Shown here piece by piece: positions 27,001 through 29,106 of a stretch of 29,106 nucleotides of DNA. This stretch comes from JBGQOJ01 sp052119585 (GTDB lineage Bacteria; Pseudomonadota; Alphaproteobacteria; Rhodobacterales; Rhodobacteraceae). Every line of letters starts with the position of its first letter. The stretch's first letter is position 1. The stretch lies in contig NZ_JBGQOJ010000034.1 in the NCBI RefSeq assembly GCF_052119585.1, positions 1 to 29,106 on the forward strand, read 5' to 3'. Position numbers and translations under genes: made by a program. The notes beneath the pieces are model-generated. The model was given only the letters and a program-made list of their open reading frames with translations. It was not told the origin of the DNA and ran no database searches.

Positions 27001-27115
27001 CCTTGACCGATTGGAAGAAAACGTGAAGCTCCGTCGTTTAAAGATCGAAGCCGCAGCGCAAAGCATGTCACATAGTCGCGACATTGCTATAATCTTGTTG
27101 GATATCACCACATGA
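24029..27115 (+). CDS. SNF2/RapA-like helicase, first gene of a two-gene operon
   Basis: A 1028-residue SF2 ATPase. The N-terminal 65 residues (FAIGDEIRLKG, VHVQFSDG-like strand) form a small SH3/Tudor-like barrel as in RapA. Walker A is DEVGLGKT (135-142), motif II DEAH (252-255), motif III SATP (282-285). The second lobe ends with MRVEQRIGRIDRLGQ. The C-terminal third is a long charged helical region (860-1015), likely coiled coil. GAGG lies about 10 bases before the ATG. It overlaps the next gene by ATGA. No nuclease or methylase domain is visible. It differs clearly from the SNF2 helicase at 8726-11989. Confidence 0.88.
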   Translation: MDMSSAAPREGTNFAIGDEIRLKGKPSKVGRVLRLLGEGARALAHVQFSDGLRKVPTDQLELVPREPDLPIDLLRSGILEGPDSLRRHIAHIRLSGRLADMLYSLETTDTTFFAHQFKPILKMLDSPTGNLLIADEVGLGKTIEAGLIWTELAARFQYKRLLVVCPKVLCDKWKLELETKFGLDARIYNAKELAEALSSPSMQKRGFVAICGMQSIRPRPRDDRAKSNSDVLANLMDEIEEFDNRIDLLVVDEAHHMRNVGTQTNALGHALTRIANNVVMLSATPINLRNDDLNSLLRLIDRDTFADSRALEQIIAANAPLIAARDAVLAGKAWMDIVELLDRAARHPLLRATKQLKKLRQEVVEAESNLSPDRRAELAARIERVNLLANIINRTRRRDVEEFRVVRNVRVHKAEMTPDERNVYDVATAAIHEYADEHDLPPGFLVVTPQRMLASCLPAAVGHWQGTIKTEGYEDEDGELETINADEVHRPLRSVLSRIAATLPTARELEAHDTKYELFRNALSGLIEQEPTHKIVVFSTFRATLEYLGRRLKKDGIAALVMHGGVGDRTALVEQFRVSLGIPVFLSSEVGSEGIDLQFARTVVNYDLPWNPMRVEQRIGRIDRLGQEAEAITVVNLLHRNTIDERIYDRLYHRLRLCEQALGGFEDILGDEVRQLTKDLLSGGLTLSEQVARIARSEQAIANRRAHEDELERDGAALIQHGEYVLRSIREARDENRWISSDDVADFIKHALNTCFPGCDLRVDQSREQLELALSAEARHEYETWSTQKGNDPGSLVRAGGASIFRLGQESGHSRHSKMTQTHPFMRFLSHRLGRDNLLFPNAVAMRCTSLEASDLPPGRYAGAVQAWSTGQGNEESLRLAYGLIDCASGEKINPDLAERALRRGLPTATRWTTAVEELDINSVAELLENWVEKDLLERFHDERERRDLEISDRIAIQVSALEVRALEDRRKLELQIISSGRKLEAANRARLDRLEENVKLRRLKIEAAAQSMSHSRDIAIILLDITT

Positions 27116-28923
27116 GCCGGTCAAAGTCCCCTAGGGTGGATAATCGAAAAAAATCGATTGGTGGCTTGGGTGAATTAATGCTCGCGGCAGGGCTCAAAAC
27201 AACCAAAATCCAGATTGGCGTTCCTATAATCAATGCCATTAAACGTGGTCCAAAGACTGGATTACCCAAAAAGACGGGGCCTTTCCAAGAAAGCGACAGA
27301 TTGCCGCCGTTGACCGGCGGCAAGATAATTGCAACGAAACGAAATAGCGCGTCACCACGGTCGGCAGTTTTGAAACGCACAGTTCAAGAAGTGGAGGTGC
27401 AAAGTAAGACAGCCTCGAAGCCCAAGAAAAAAGAAATCACCCCTCTGAGCGAGCTAGACCAAAAAACCAAGTACTTGAAATCTATTTATGACGAAGAAAC
27501 AATTGGGAAAAGAGGGCACGCGGAACACATCGCAAATCGCCCCCAATCTAAAATAGGGGCTACCAGACCTCCCCATCTAATGCTCAGCGAAACGAAACTG
27601 TCATTAGAGCGGATGGGGCTCGACAATGTGGTCACATGCAATCATGAATTGCACCGGGATCTGACCCAGGATGATCGCCGAGAAATTCAAACGCGTCTCG
27701 CTCACCCGGGCGCATGCATACCAAAAGCGAGGGAGGCGGGCCGGCCTGTCGATCTCGTCATTGGAATAGACGTTGGTTCTACCAGTTCAAAGATCGTAAT
27801 GCGGTTCCCCTACGAAGCGTTAGGGGCATATGCGGTTCCGGCACCGAAAGGGATGAGAGCTGATGGGCATCCATACTACTGGACCACAGGTCTTTGGAAA
27901 ACAACTGAAGGGGTCTTTCGACTACTCCCTTCCGCCGGAGCCAAAGCTATTGATCGGCTAAAAATTGATTTTCTTTCGGCCAATTTGGATGAGGCGAGAC
28001 TCGATCACCCCGCGACTTATGCAATGACCGCCTGGCTCACCCTACTGTTGCGTCAAGCAATGGGCTGGCTACGTTTAACCCTTACAAGAGGAACACAAGA
28101 TCTATCGTTGCGGGTTTCTGTAAATTGCGGTTTTCCTATGCAAAGCGTTGAAAACCCCGCATCCGAGCGAGCATTTCACACTTGCGTAACTGCCGCAAGA
28201 CGTCTGGCGATGTCCAACAGCGAGCTGTCCAGCTCCACGATCTGTGCGGCCCAGAGGGTGAGCGATGAAGATGATGCCTCGGTCTCTATCGTTCCTGAGT
28301 TGATTGGCGCGGTGACGGGTTTCTGCAATTCTCCCGCCCGAAAAAGCACCGACTACCTCCTTGTAGATGTCGGAGGATTGACCGTGGATTGCGTCTATTT
28401 TCGGCTCAATGAACCTGATCCGATTGAAAGAAGCATCAGCGTATTTGGAACATCTCTCGAAAGCTATGGCGTCGATGTTATGAAAAGTTGGGTGAAACTG
28501 GGTAATCCAGCGGAAGCGGTATCGGCACTAATTGGACATTTGATGTGCCAACCGGTTGTTTCCTCCAAGGGAAAGCGAAGTGTTATTCCAGGTCGGAAGC
28601 TGGAAAGAACTCAGGTTTTCCTGATCGGCGGGGGACGCCATTCAAAGGAACATCGCGACGGTCTGCCGTGGGCCCTGAATAGTCTTGCAAACTCAACTTT
28701 TGCGGCAAAATTTGAAGCCGCAGACCTGACGATAGATCGAGAGGAGATTGACGTCAGCCTCGCTCCTCTTGGAAGGGATTGCGGTCGATTACTGGTTGCG
28801 AATGGCTTGTCATTTCCAGAGCATGACATGCCCAATTGGAAACACTCTGGTGAAGTTCCAAACATACCAACTGTGCCCCCCAGAAACTTCGAAGAGCGCT
28901 TTGTTGGGCCCGAGCAGACCTGA
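27112..28923 (+). CDS. Actin/Hsp70-fold (ASKHA) ATPase partner of the SNF2 helicase
   Basis: A 603-residue protein. From about residue 213 it has the ASKHA nucleotide-binding signatures: phosphate-1 IGIDVGSTSSKIV (217-229), phosphate-2 LLVDVGGLTVD (416-426) and adenosine motif VFLIGGG (502-508). A VPELIGA segment (394-400) lies where Hsp70 has its connect motif. There is no substrate-binding domain like that of DnaK, so it is not a chaperone of the usual kind. Residues 1-210 form a basic, partly disordered extension of a sort I do not recognise, perhaps contacting DNA or the helicase. Translation is coupled to the helicase (ATGA). It may switch the helicase by ATP binding; this is inference. 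Confidence 0.82.
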   Translation: MSRSKSPRVDNRKKSIGGLGELMLAAGLKTTKIQIGVPIINAIKRGPKTGLPKKTGPFQESDRLPPLTGGKIIATKRNSASPRSAVLKRTVQEVEVQSKTASKPKKKEITPLSELDQKTKYLKSIYDEETIGKRGHAEHIANRPQSKIGATRPPHLMLSETKLSLERMGLDNVVTCNHELHRDLTQDDRREIQTRLAHPGACIPKAREAGRPVDLVIGIDVGSTSSKIVMRFPYEALGAYAVPAPKGMRADGHPYYWTTGLWKTTEGVFRLLPSAGAKAIDRLKIDFLSANLDEARLDHPATYAMTAWLTLLLRQAMGWLRLTLTRGTQDLSLRVSVNCGFPMQSVENPASERAFHTCVTAARRLAMSNSELSSSTICAAQRVSDEDDASVSIVPELIGAVTGFCNSPARKSTDYLLVDVGGLTVDCVYFRLNEPDPIERSISVFGTSLESYGVDVMKSWVKLGNPAEAVSALIGHLMCQPVVSSKGKRSVIPGRKLERTQVFLIGGGRHSKEHRDGLPWALNSLANSTFAAKFEAADLTIDREEIDVSLAPLGRDCGRLLVANGLSFPEHDMPNWKHSGEVPNIPTVPPRNFEERFVGPEQT

Positions 28924-29106
28924 TCGTTGATAAGCCTGCCCTGGGATCATTGTGCACTCCAACTCGCGGCGCTGTTTGAAGCTCCTGCCTCACGGCAACG
29001 CGTCACAGGTGGCCGGATGCTCCAGAATAGAGCTATGCGGGAATTTGGGTGATGGCGTGATTTGAAGGGCGGCGTATCGTGGCGGGTGTCAAAGCCGGCC
29101 AGAACC
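28924..29106. other. Right end, no gene recognised
   Basis: A 42-codon frame opens with TTG at 28927 and ends at 29052, without a ribosome site or recognisable motifs. A further gene or IS may begin beyond the window. Confidence 0.4.

Noticed and set aside
28927..29052. 42-codon ORF after the ASKHA gene as a third member of the operon
   Set aside because: TTG start without ribosome site, no motifs, and too short to judge.
1..29106. CRISPR array, rRNA or tRNA genes
   Set aside because: No regularly spaced 25-40 base repeats with unique spacers and no RNA gene signatures were seen.

Overview
The window looks like a defence island from an alphaproteobacterium, most likely a marine Rhodobacterales (Roseobacter-group) genome. 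This rests on the GC-rich coding style, the Hsd, Res and Mod protein character, and an IS content (IS21, IS110, IS256 remnants) common in that group. It is an inference from protein style, because no rRNA or other taxonomic marker is present. Almost every intact gene belongs to a restriction, helicase or other probable anti-phage module, and the modules are separated by dead insertion sequences and non-coding repeats.

Layout. (1) Bases 1-640 are non-coding and hold the first copy of a dispersed repeat. (2) Bases 632-1234 hold a small probable DNA-binding protein gene on the minus strand, bracketed by two near-identical palindromes (GTAGAT-NN-ATCTAC) that look like its operators. (3) Bases 1330-11989 are a tightly packed five-gene minus-strand operon, read SNF2-type helicase > DUF4391 protein > type III-like adenine methyltransferase (Mod) > AlbA_2/GHKL ATP-binding protein > type III-like restriction subunit (Res). 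(4) Two more copies of the dispersed repeat lie at about 12113 and 13235, with a small periplasmic cytochrome c gene between them. (5) Bases 13540-14110 are AT-rich, with three GCTATAC repeats at exact 12-bp spacing, a GNRA-capped hairpin and an IS256-like transposase scrap. (6) Bases 14174-21078 are a type I restriction-modification operon, hsdM > PD-(D/E)XK (NucS/DUF91-like) nuclease > 33-codon micro-ORF duplicating the HsdM tail > hsdS > small unknown protein > hsdR. (7) Bases 21180-21532 are debris: a frameshifted IS21 IstB end joined to a pentapeptide-repeat scrap. (8) A small lipoprotein gene follows. (9) A membrane-anchored pentapeptide-repeat protein is translationally coupled to an FRG-domain protein that was cut off by an IS110-family element, itself truncated. 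(10) Bases 24029-28923 are a two-gene operon pairing an SNF2/RapA-like helicase with an actin/Hsp70-fold (ASKHA) ATPase carrying a basic N-terminal extension of about 210 residues.

How the genes work together. The minus-strand operon supplies methylation (Mod), cleavage (Res with a PD-ExK site) and three accessory proteins, and so resembles a type III R-M system extended by a second helicase and a GHKL-type ATPase. The type I operon supplies classical HsdMSR modification and restriction, plus an embedded nuclease that may target DNA carrying a foreign modification. The SNF2-ASKHA pair is the best candidate for a poorly described system: two nucleotide-driven proteins, coupled by an ATGA overlap, with no recognisable nuclease or methylase in the window. 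All functional statements come from motifs read by eye; no database search was run.
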